Source: JAHECE01 sp963780675
GTDB taxonomy: Bacteria; Actinomycetota; Actinomycetes; Actinomycetales; JAHECE01
Direction: 5' to 3'
DNA length: 64,000 bases
Assembly: GCA_963780675.1 (NCBI GenBank)
Contig: CAWACR010000010.1
Span: 186,001-250,000, forward strand
The notes beneath the pieces were generated by a model, which was not told the DNA's origin, did not search any database, and worked only from the letters and a program-made list of their open reading frames with translations. Made by a program: the position numbers and the translations under genes. Below are positions 54,872 to 62,282 of the stretch, in pieces (the first letter of the stretch is position 1; every line of letters starts with the position of its first letter).

Positions 54872-54877
54872 TAGAGT
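54872..54877 (+). promoter_or_regulatory. Candidate -10 box of the F420-0 transporter operon
   Basis: TAGAGT, fitting TAnnnT, about 116 bases before the GTG start at 54993. No known riboswitch is evident in the leader. Confidence 0.45.
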
Positions 54878-54992
54878 GCGTGCCGGACCGCGGGCCCGAC
54901 CTTGACCCTGCGCCGTCCGGCCCGACCTGGCCGGTTCGTCCGGCGGCGGATGTGCCGCACGTCCCTGGCCGTCCCTCCCTCTGGAGCCCGCC

Positions 54993-56105
54993 GTGCGCCC
55001 GCGTCACCCCCACTCCGTCCGCGTCGCTGTCGCACCTGGCCGCGTGCCGCTCGCCCGCGTCACCCCTGCCCGCGCCACCCTGGCCCGCGCCACCCTGGCC
55101 CGCGCCACCCTGGCCGTCGCCGTCGCCGTCGGCCTCGCCGGCTGCGCCGCGGGCACCGCCGACGACGGCGCCGCCGCCGGCAACGGCACCTCACCTGCGT
55201 CGTCGTCCCCGGCGGCGACCGCGGCCTACCCCGTCACCGTGGACAACTGCGGCACCGAGGTGACCCTCGAGGCGGCCCCCGAGCGGATCGTCACGATCAA
55301 GTCCTCGACCACCGAGATGGTCCTTGCCCTCGGGCTGGGCGAGCACCTGGTCGGCACGGCCTTCCCGGACGGCCCTCTGCCCGAGGGCCTGGCCGACGCC
55401 CCGGGTGCCGGCGCCCCCGTCCTCGCCGACCGGGCACCGTCGTCGGAGGTGGTTCTCGAGGCGGAACCGGACCTCGTCTACGCGGGGTGGGAGTCGAACT
55501 TCTCGGCGGACGCGGCGGGCGAGCGCGAGACGCTGCAGAACCTGGGCATCGCCACCTACGTCTCCCCCGCGGCCTGCAAGGACCCCGCCTACCAGCCCGA
55601 TCCGCTCACCTTCGACGACGTCTTCGCCGAGATCAGCGAGGCGGGGCAGGTTCTCGGGGCCCCCGCGGCCGCGGCCGCGCTGGTCGCCGAGCAGGCGGCG
55701 GCACTGGCGGCGATCGAGCCGTCGACACAGGGCCTGACGGCCCTCTGGTACTCCTCCGGATCCGAGACCCCCTACGTCGGCGCGGGGATCGGCGCCCCGC
55801 AGATGATCATGGAGTCCGCGGGCCTGACGAACATCGCCGCCGATGTCCACGACACGTGGACCTCGCTGTCCTGGGAGGCGGTCGCGGACCGCAACCCCGA
55901 CGTGATCGTTCTCGTGGACTCGGCCTGGAACACCGCGGAGCACAAGAAGGAGGTCCTGGCCGCCAACCCGACGACGGCGGCCCTGCCGGCCGTCCAGAAC
56001 CAGCGCTACGTCGTCGTCCCCTTCCCCGCGAGCGAGGCGGGCGTGCGGAACGTCGACGCCGTCGCGAGCGTCGTCGAGCAACTCGCCGCCCTACCGGCCG
56101 GCTGA
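54993..56105 (+). CDS. Predicted F420-0 ABC transporter, substrate-binding lipoprotein
   Basis: 370 residues. The signal peptide ends at a lipobox (VAVGLAGCAAG), so it is a lipoprotein. The mature part is a BtuF/FepB-like helical-backbone binding protein (RIVTIKSSTTEMVLALGLGE, EPDLVYAGWESNFSA, MIMESAGLTNIAADVHDTW). Its close match in context is the family proposed as F420-0-binding (TIGR03868), because it is followed by permease, ATPase and, two genes later, cofE. Cobalamin or siderophore uptake are alternatives. GTG 54993 has GGAG six bases upstream. Confidence 0.8.
   Translation: MRPRHPHSVRVAVAPGRVPLARVTPARATLARATLARATLAVAVAVGLAGCAAGTADDGAAAGNGTSPASSSPAATAAYPVTVDNCGTEVTLEAAPERIVTIKSSTTEMVLALGLGEHLVGTAFPDGPLPEGLADAPGAGAPVLADRAPSSEVVLEAEPDLVYAGWESNFSADAAGERETLQNLGIATYVSPAACKDPAYQPDPLTFDDVFAEISEAGQVLGAPAAAAALVAEQAAALAAIEPSTQGLTALWYSSGSETPYVGAGIGAPQMIMESAGLTNIAADVHDTWTSLSWEAVADRNPDVIVLVDSAWNTAEHKKEVLAANPTTAALPAVQNQRYVVVPFPASEAGVRNVDAVASVVEQLAALPAG
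55056..55115 (+). repeat. 15-base tandem repeat in the signal peptide
   Basis: Four units, three identical CGCGCCACCCTGGCC (55071-55115) and one diverged (55056-55070), coding ARATL repeats before the hydrophobic core. Copy changes would keep the frame. Confidence 0.75.
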
Positions 56106-56116
56106 CGGGGGCGCAC

Positions 56117-57235
56117 GTGGTGCCGAGCCGGACACCGGAGCTCACCGCCAGGGACAGGCGGCCCGCCGACCATGGACGACGACGCCCGGCATCGTCCCTG
56201 GACGACGTCCGAGTGACCCGCCGTCCCCGCGGCGGACGGACGGCCTGGTGGCTCCTGGGTCTCGGCGCGATTCTGGTCCTCTCCCTGGTGGCGGCGGTCG
56301 CCATCGGCCCGGCGGACATCGCCCCGGCCGACGTGCTCGGCTCACTGCTCCACCACCTGGGCCTCGGGGAGGACCCCCTGACCGAGCTGCGGGACGCGAT
56401 CGTCTGGCAGAGCCGGGCGCCGCGGGCGCTGACGGCGGCCCTCGTCGGCGCGGGCCTCGCCCTGTGCGGCGCCGTCATGCAAGGGCTCACCCGCAACCCG
56501 CTGGCAGACCCCTACCTGCTGGGCGTCTCCTCAGGGGCGAGCCTGGGCGCCGTCGTCGTCCTCCTGCTCGGGGTCAACCTGCTCCTGCCCGTGGCGGCGT
56601 TCGCCGGGGCGATGCTCGCGCTGACCGGGACGCTGCTGCTGGCCGGGGCGTCGGGCCACCTCACGCCCACGCGCACCGTGCTGGCCGGTCTCGCCGTCGC
56701 CCAGGGGTGCGCCGCCGTCACCTCGTTCGTCATCTTCTGGTCCGCCACAGGCGACTCCTACCGGGAGATTCTCAGCTGGCTCATGGGCTCGCTCGCCGGG
56801 TCCACATGGACCACGGTGGCGATCGCGGGTGTCGCGTTCCTGATCGCGGGGCCTGTGCTGCTCGCGGCCGCTCGCACCCTCGACGCCTTCGCTTTCGGGG
56901 ACGAGGCGGCGGGTGCCCTCGGGGTGGACGTGGCGCGCACCCGCTGGACGATGTTCGTGCTGGTGGCGCTGCTCACCGGGGCCCTGGTGAGCGTGAGCGG
57001 GGCGATCGGGTTCGTCGGGCTGATCGTGCCCCACGCGGTCCGGCTGGTGGTCGGCGCTCGGCACCATCGTGTGCTGGGCGTCGCGGCTCTGGGCGGCGCC
57101 GTGTTCCTCCTCTGGGCCGACACCATCGCGCGAACCGTGTTCGAGCCCCGGGAACTCCCCGTGGGCATCCTCACCGCCGGGCTGGGCGCGCCCGTGTTCG
57201 CACTCCTTCTCTGGCGCCGGCGGGTGAGGGCATGA
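56117..57235 (+). CDS. Predicted F420-0 ABC transporter permease (FecCD/BtuC family)
   Basis: 372 residues, about 9-10 membrane helices. Family hallmarks: QSRAPRALTAALVGAGLALC, MQGLTRNPLADPYLLGVSSG, ALGVDVARTRW and SGAIGFVGLIVPHAVRLVVG. The start is uncertain: GTG 56117 follows the binding-protein stop by 11 bases; GTG 56213 (TRRPRGGRTAWW) is closer to the first helix. Its stop overlaps the first ATG of the ATPase gene (ATGA). Confidence 0.88.
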   Translation: MVPSRTPELTARDRRPADHGRRRPASSLDDVRVTRRPRGGRTAWWLLGLGAILVLSLVAAVAIGPADIAPADVLGSLLHHLGLGEDPLTELRDAIVWQSRAPRALTAALVGAGLALCGAVMQGLTRNPLADPYLLGVSSGASLGAVVVLLLGVNLLLPVAAFAGAMLALTGTLLLAGASGHLTPTRTVLAGLAVAQGCAAVTSFVIFWSATGDSYREILSWLMGSLAGSTWTTVAIAGVAFLIAGPVLLAAARTLDAFAFGDEAAGALGVDVARTRWTMFVLVALLTGALVSVSGAIGFVGLIVPHAVRLVVGARHHRVLGVAALGGAVFLLWADTIARTVFEPRELPVGILTAGLGAPVFALLLWRRRVRA

Positions 57236-57294
57236 CCGGGGGTGAGGGCATGACCAGGGGCGAGGGCATGCTCCGCGGTGAGGGCATGACCGGG
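57223..57294 (+). repeat. 18-base repeat carrying four ribosome-binding-site/ATG units
   Basis: Four units, GGTGAGGGCATGACCGGG-like, at 57223, 57241, 57259 and 57277. Each has a purine-rich GGTGAGG just before an in-frame ATG (57232, 57250, 57268, 57286). Confidence 0.85.
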
Positions 57295-58104
57295 ATCACC
57301 GGATCGCTGCACGCCGCCCGGATGACGTACCGCGCCGGCGGTCGCCTGATCGTCGACGGCGTGGACTGCACCGCCCCCGCAGGCGCCGTCACCGGCGTCC
57401 TGGGGCCGAACGGCTCGGGCAAGACCACGCTCCTGCGCCTCGTCGCGGGCGTGCTGCCGCCCGACGACGGCGCGGCGCTCCTCTCCGGGACCGACCTCGG
57501 CACGCTGACCCGGCGCGACCGCGCCCGCCGGCTCGCCCTGGTGGCGCAGGAGAGCGATCCGGAGGTCGCGCTCGACGTGCTCGACGTCGTGCTGCTCGGT
57601 CGGACGCCGCACCGTTCCCGCTGGGGCGGAGACTCCGCGGACGACGTCGCCCGCGCCCGGGCGGCCCTCTCCCGGGTGGGAGCGCAGCACCTCGAGCGCC
57701 GCGACTTCGGGACGCTGTCCGGCGGTGAGCGCCAGCGGGTGCACCTGGCCGCCGCGCTGGCGCAGGAACCACGGCTGCTCCTGCTGGACGAGCCGACGAA
57801 TCACCTCGACGTCGCGGCGCAGCTCGCGATGCTCGCGCTGGTTCGTGGCCTGGCGGCCGACGGCGTCACCGTGCTCGTGGCGATGCACGATCTCAACCAC
57901 GTCCTTGCCTGGTGCGACCACGTCGTGCTGCTGGCTGCGGGGCGGGTGCGGGCGGCCGGGCCGCCCTCCGACGTCCTGACACCCGGACGGATCGCCGAGG
58001 TCTTCGGCGTGCACGCGGAGGTCGCGGAGGCGGGCGGCCGCCGCGTGTTCATCCTGAGCGGCCTCGACCCTGCCCGCTCGCCCGCACCTACCATGCCCCG
58101 ATGA
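57232..58104 (+). CDS. Predicted F420-0 ABC transporter ATPase
   Basis: 290 residues from the first ATG, 272 from the fourth. Walker A GVLGPNGSGKTTLLRLVAG, Q-loop LVAQESDPEV, signature TLSGGERQRVHLAAAL, Walker B LLLLDEPTNHLD and the switch His in VAMHDLNHVL: a complete FepC/BtuD-like ATPase. The first ATG (57232) overlaps the permease stop; the N-terminus then repeats MTGGEG-MTRGEG-MLRGEG-MTGITG. Its stop overlaps the DUF368 start (ATGA). Confidence 0.92.
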   Translation: MTGGEGMTRGEGMLRGEGMTGITGSLHAARMTYRAGGRLIVDGVDCTAPAGAVTGVLGPNGSGKTTLLRLVAGVLPPDDGAALLSGTDLGTLTRRDRARRLALVAQESDPEVALDVLDVVLLGRTPHRSRWGGDSADDVARARAALSRVGAQHLERRDFGTLSGGERQRVHLAAALAQEPRLLLLDEPTNHLDVAAQLAMLALVRGLAADGVTVLVAMHDLNHVLAWCDHVVLLAAGRVRAAGPPSDVLTPGRIAEVFGVHAEVAEAGGRRVFILSGLDPARSPAPTMPR

Positions 58105-59027
58105 GATCAGGCTGGTTCTGGAACGTCCCCCGGGGCTTCCTCATGGGGGCGGCGGACATCGTCCCGGGGGTCTCGGGCGGGACGATCGCCCTCGTCCTCA
58201 ACATCTACCCGCGCCTCGTGCGGGCGATCCGCGCGGGCAGCAGCGCCCTCGGCGCGCTCGTCAAGGGCGACGTGCGGGGCTTCCGACGCCGGCTCGGCAC
58301 GGTCGAGTGGTCCTTCCTGCTCCCCCTGCTCGCCGGGATCCTCCTCGCGGTCTTCGCCCTGGCGCACCTGCTCGAGACCGCCCTGGCCACCTCGCCCGTG
58401 CCGATGGCGGCGCTGTTCCTCGGGCTGGTCGGCGGCTCCGTGGTGGTCGCATGGCGGCTCCTCACGGCCCGGGACCTCCGTCACGTGATCATCGCGCTGG
58501 GGGTGGGGGCACTCTTCTTCGTGCTGCTCGGGCTCGGCTCCGACGGCGGAGAGGTCGCCGATCAGCAGGCCGCGCCGCCGCTGTGGGCCTTCTTCCTCTC
58601 CGGGGCGGTCGCGATCTGCGCGATGATCCTGCCCGGCATCTCGGGCTCGTTCATCCTCGTCATGCTCGGCATGTACGGCCCGCTGCTGGCGGCCGTGGCC
58701 GATCTCGACCTGCTGCCGGTGGCCATCTTCGCCGTCGGCGCGCTCCTCGGCCTCGCGCTCTTCTCCCAGGTGCTCCACTGGGCCCTCGAGAAGCATTACG
58801 ACACCGTGGTCGCGGCGCTCGTCGGCCTCCTGATCGGGTCGATCCGCATCCTGTGGCCGTGGCCCGACGGCGTGGACAGCGTCGCGCTGGGCGCCCCCGA
58901 CTCCCAGGTCGCGATCTCGGTGGTCCTCGCCGCCGCCGGGTTCGCGCTCGTCCTCCTGGTGACGCGGGTGTCCGAACGGATCCAGCAGCTCGAGGCCGCG
59001 GACGAGGTCAAGGAGCTCAAGGCCTGA
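58101..59027 (+). CDS. DUF368 membrane protein (PopT-like)
   Basis: 308 residues, about eight membrane helices. DUF368 pattern: RGFLMGAADIVPGVSGGTIA near the N-terminus, repeated as CAMILPGISGSFILVMLGMY in the second half, as expected for an inverted-repeat transporter. Members called PopT have been shown to recycle undecaprenyl phosphate across the membrane. ATG 58101 is coupled to the ATPase gene, an unexpected partner. Its 3' end overlaps the convergent cofE by 11 bases. Confidence 0.9.
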   Translation: MRSGWFWNVPRGFLMGAADIVPGVSGGTIALVLNIYPRLVRAIRAGSSALGALVKGDVRGFRRRLGTVEWSFLLPLLAGILLAVFALAHLLETALATSPVPMAALFLGLVGGSVVVAWRLLTARDLRHVIIALGVGALFFVLLGLGSDGGEVADQQAAPPLWAFFLSGAVAICAMILPGISGSFILVMLGMYGPLLAAVADLDLLPVAIFAVGALLGLALFSQVLHWALEKHYDTVVAALVGLLIGSIRILWPWPDGVDSVALGAPDSQVAISVVLAAAGFALVLLVTRVSERIQQLEAADEVKELKA

Positions 59028-59847
59028 GCGCGTCCGTGGTCCGGCCCGCACGCAGGCCCTCCCGGTAGCCCTCGTCGAACCCGAGCGCCCGCGCCTCGGC
59101 GGTACCGAGGGAGAACATGTCGTCCGCCCCGGTGCGGTTGAGGATCGCCGCACCCGCGCCGTCGTCGTCCGTCTGGAGGTGAGCGAGACCGCGGACGACG
59201 GCGACCGGCCGGCCCTCGACCTTCCCCTTGACCAGGTCCGCGGCCGCGGCCACCTCGTCGGCGAGCGCGCGGACCGTCATCTCCAGGACGTTTCCATGGC
59301 TGTCGCGCCCGCCGCGCAGGTCCTCGAGCGGCCGCAGGCCGGCGACGCCGATCGCGATGTCCGCGACCCCCTGTCGCCACGGCCTGCCCACGGTATCGGT
59401 GAGGACCACCGCGAGCCGCACGCCGAACCGCGCCCCGAGCAGGTCGCGCAGGGCGCGGGCTGAGGCGTCGGGGTCCTCGGGGAGGAGCAGCACGGTGCCG
59501 CGCGGGGTGTTCGACGCGTCCACGCCGGCGGCCGCCATGACCAGGCCCTGGGGGTTCTCGACGATCCGCGTCGCCCCCCGGGCGTGCTCGCGCGTGGCCA
59601 CCACGCGCACGGTCTGCTCCGTGATGGCCTGCTCCCGGTCAGCCGCTGCGACCAGGCGCCCCTCGGCCTTGGAGACCGCCTTGCTCGCGATCACGAGGAT
59701 GTCCCCGTCCGCCGGCCCCCTCGCGCCGTCGGGCCAGGCCAGGGCGCCGACGGCGGTCGCGAGCGCGTCCGCGAGGGCCTCGAGGCCACACCCGGGCGCG
59801 ATCTCGCCGATCCCGTCCGGGGCAAGGACGACGACGGCGCCGCTCAC
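59017..59847 (-). CDS. cofE: F420-0:gamma-glutamyl ligase
   Basis: 276 residues. Adds glutamates to F420-0 with GTP. Family motifs: GDILVIASKAVSKAEGRLV, VVATREHARGATRIVENPQG, GVRLAVVLTDTVGRPWRQGV, ADIAIGVAGLRPLEDLRGG and the C-terminal ILNRTGADDMFSLGTAEA. It lacks the C-terminal FMN reductase domain found fused in FbiB of mycobacteria. GTG 59847. No other F420 biosynthesis genes (cofC, cofD, cofGH) are in the window. Confidence 0.94.
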   Translation of the reverse strand: MSGAVVVLAPDGIGEIAPGCGLEALADALATAVGALAWPDGARGPADGDILVIASKAVSKAEGRLVAAADREQAITEQTVRVVATREHARGATRIVENPQGLVMAAAGVDASNTPRGTVLLLPEDPDASARALRDLLGARFGVRLAVVLTDTVGRPWRQGVADIAIGVAGLRPLEDLRGGRDSHGNVLEMTVRALADEVAAAADLVKGKVEGRPVAVVRGLAHLQTDDDGAGAAILNRTGADDMFSLGTAEARALGFDEGYREGLRAGRTTDALRP

Positions 59848-59920
59848 CGCCGCCCCACCCCGTCGGCTCCCCGCCGGCTCCCCGTCGCCCCACCCCGCCG
59901 GCTCACCGCCGCCCTACCGG

Positions 59921-59989
59921 CAGATCGCGAACATCCGGGCAGATCGCGAACTCCCGACGTTCGCGAACCGCCCGGATGTTCGCAATCTG
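59921..59989. repeat. Palindromic 19-base-period repeat P4
   Basis: Two forward CAGATCGCGAAC motifs (59921, 59940) and two reverse motifs (GTTCGCGAACCG at 59959, GTTCGCAATCTG at 59978); every step is exactly 19 bases. The arms pair over about 31 bp with three mismatches. It lies between the end of the Fgd-like gene and cofE. Confidence 0.88.
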
Positions 59990-60001
59990 GCGAGGGCCGG
60001 G

Positions 60002-61005
60002 TCATCGCGCGAGCCTCGGCAGCACGTCCGCGGCCGAAGACGTCGATCCACTCGCGCTGGTTGCGGCCCACGTTGTGCAGGTAGATCCGGTCGAACCCGA
60101 GGTCGACGTACCGCTGGATCTCGGCGCGGTGCAGGTCGGGGTCGGCGGAGATGACCATCCGGCCCTCGAAGTCCTCGGGGCGCACGAGCTTGGCGATCTG
60201 CTCGAAGTCGAACGGCGAGCGGATGTCGCGCCTTGGGGAACTTCATGCCGCCGTTCGGCCACTCGGTCATCGCGTTGGCGAGGGCCTCCTCGTCGGTCGG
60301 CGCCCAGGACAGGTGCAGCTGGAGCACCTTCGGCATGGTGGACGGGTCCTTGCCGGCCTCGCGGGCGCCGTCGTCGAACCGCTCGAAGAGCCCCGCGATC
60401 TTCTCCAGCGGGGCGCCCACGGTGATCAGCCCGTCGGCGTGCCGCCCGGCGCGCTTGGCGGTGACCGGGCCGGCGGTGGCGACGAGGATCTCCGGCGCGG
60501 CCTCGGGCATGGTCCACAGCCGCGTGGACTCGAGCTTGTAGAACTGCCCCGCGTGCTTGACGTCCTTGCCGGCGAGCGAGCCCGCGAACAGCTTCGTGAT
60601 GATCTCGATCGCCTCGAACATCCGGTTGATGCGCTCGGGCGCCTCCGGCCAGTAGCCGGCCGACGATGTGCTCGTTCAGCGCCTCGCCGCGAGCCCAGGC
60701 CCAGCCAGTGCCGGCCCGGGTACATCGCGGCGAGCGTGGCCGAGGCCTGCGCCACCATCGCCGGGTGCCAGCGGAAGGTCGGCGCCGTGACGCCCGGGCC
60801 GAGGTCGCCGCGCGGTGCGCTCCCCGATCGCGGCGAGCACGTTCCACACGAACGCGCTCTGCCCCTGCTGCGGCACCCACGGCTGGAAGTGGTCGGCCGC
60901 CATGACGCCGGAGAAGCCGTGGCTCTCCGCGTGCACCGCGAGCTCGACCGCCTCGCGCGGGTGGAACTGCTCGAGCATCGCGGCGTAGCCGATGGACAGG
61001 CTCAT
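60002..61005 (-). CDS. LLM-class F420-dependent oxidoreductase, Fgd-like (five frame breaks)
   Basis: About 332 residues when corrected. Luciferase-like TIM-barrel, close in pattern to F420-dependent glucose-6-phosphate dehydrogenase and the TIGR03557 family: SIGYAAMLEQFHPREAVELA, MAADHFQPWVPQQGQ, APTFRWHPAMVAQASATLAA, WLGLGSGEALNEHIV, RYVDLGFDRIYLHNVGRNQ. Single extra bases near 60812, 60690, 60660, 60233 and 60031 break the frame; without them one protein ending DVLPRLAR results. Either a pseudogene or, more likely, sequencing errors. ATG 61005. Confidence 0.85.
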
Positions 61006-61076
61006 GAGGGCTCCTCCTCGCTGGTGCCGTGCGCGTCCCCGGCAACGTACAACGCCGGCCCGCGCCGCCCCCTCCC

Positions 61077-62051
61077 TTACCGTCCCGTCGTCACCGGCAG
61101 CGGCGCACGCGCCGGCTCGCAGTCGGCGTCGGCGGCCACCGGCGCCCCCTCACCGCGCCGCACGAGGACCACGCCGACGACGACGAGCACCGCCCCCGCG
61201 ACCTGGACCGGCGCCGGCACCTCCCCCAGCAGGAGCCAGGCGAGGACGACGGCGAACAACACCTCGGCGAGCGACACGAACGATGCGACGCGCGAGCCCA
61301 TCCAGCTCACCGCAAGCACGCCGATCCCGTAGGCGATCGCGGTCGCCACGGTCGCCACCGCCAGCACCGGAATCCACCACGGCGCGGCTGAACCGAGCAC
61401 CTCGACGTCCACCCGCGGAGCCTCGACCGGCAGGAGACCGACCGCGGCGAGAGCCACCAGCGCCGCGAGCGCGACGGCCATGCCGACCCCGGCCAGCGCG
61501 ATCGACGGCACCGCCGACGGCCGGGCGGACAGCAGGAAGTATGCGGCCCCGCACACGGCGGCACCTGAGGCGAAGGCCAGGCCCAGGCCGTCGGGCGCTC
61601 CGGCACCCGCGACGTCGAGCACCAGCACCAGGCCGAGCATCGCGAGCGCCGCCCCCGCAAGGACCGCCGACGACGGCGCCCGCCGGGTCCGCAGCCAGGC
61701 CAGCGCAACCAGGAGCACCGGGGAGGTGTACTCGACGAGAAGGGCGACGGCGATCGGCAGCCGCTCGACCGCCGCGAAGTAGAACGCCTGGCAGCCCGCG
61801 ACCCCCAGGGCGCCGAAGGCGACGACCAGGCGCCACTCGTCCAGGAGGACCCGAGTGCGCCCCCGGATCGCGTAGAGCGCCGGGCCGGCAAGCAGGAGGA
61901 GCGCGACACCGATGCGCGCGATCACCGCCGCGCCGGGGGTCCACCCCGCCTCGAAGAGCGGCTTGACGAACGGACCGCTCGTCGCGAAGGCCGCGGCTGC
62001 CACGAGCCCCGCGAGGACCCCCGCGCCGCGGCTGGGGTTCGGCGTGGCCAC
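61077..62051 (-). CDS. EamA-family (DMT) transporter
   Basis: 324 residues, ten predicted membrane helices in two EamA repeats (LAGLVAAAAFATSGPFVKPL in the first half; VGMAVALAALVALAAVGLLP and LLLGEVPAPVQVAGAVLVVV in the second). Family exports small metabolites; the substrate is unknown. GTG 62051 has GGGAGGAG upstream. Divergent from valS. Confidence 0.9.
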   Translation of the reverse strand: MATPNPSRGAGVLAGLVAAAAFATSGPFVKPLFEAGWTPGAAVIARIGVALLLLAGPALYAIRGRTRVLLDEWRLVVAFGALGVAGCQAFYFAAVERLPIAVALLVEYTSPVLLVALAWLRTRRAPSSAVLAGAALAMLGLVLVLDVAGAGAPDGLGLAFASGAAVCGAAYFLLSARPSAVPSIALAGVGMAVALAALVALAAVGLLPVEAPRVDVEVLGSAAPWWIPVLAVATVATAIAYGIGVLAVSWMGSRVASFVSLAEVLFAVVLAWLLLGEVPAPVQVAGAVLVVVGVVLVRRGEGAPVAADADCEPARAPLPVTTGR

Positions 62052-62150
62052 GGCGCTCCTCCCTTCGGTCCCGGCGCAGTCGACCCTACGACCGCCGGCC
62101 CGGTGCGGACGCCGTCGGAGGTCCCGCACCGTCGTGATGAATTCTGCGTT

Positions 62151-62182
62151 CCGGGGCGTCCTCGGCCACCCACACGCCCCGG
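62151..62182. other. Hairpin in the EamA-valS divergent gap
   Basis: CCGGGGCGT pairs with ACGCCCCGG over a 14-base loop; a second one (CGGTGCGG/CCGCACCG, 62101-62131) is nearby. They may belong to valS leader or control. No T-box motif was found in this 231-base gap. Confidence 0.4.
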
Positions 62183-62282
62183 AGGGCCGAACTCGCCGCC
62201 GGTGCCCGAGGAGCGGGCCGACTCGCGGGCCTGCGTGACCTACGACACAGGGCCCACGTGGCATCTGGGATGATTCCGGACC

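Noticed and set aside
54878..54992. Cobalamin riboswitch before the binding-protein gene
   Set aside because: No B12-box or conserved core can be seen in the leader.
62052..62282. T-box before valS
   Set aside because: No TGGN T-box bulge or Val specifier in a stem I context was found.
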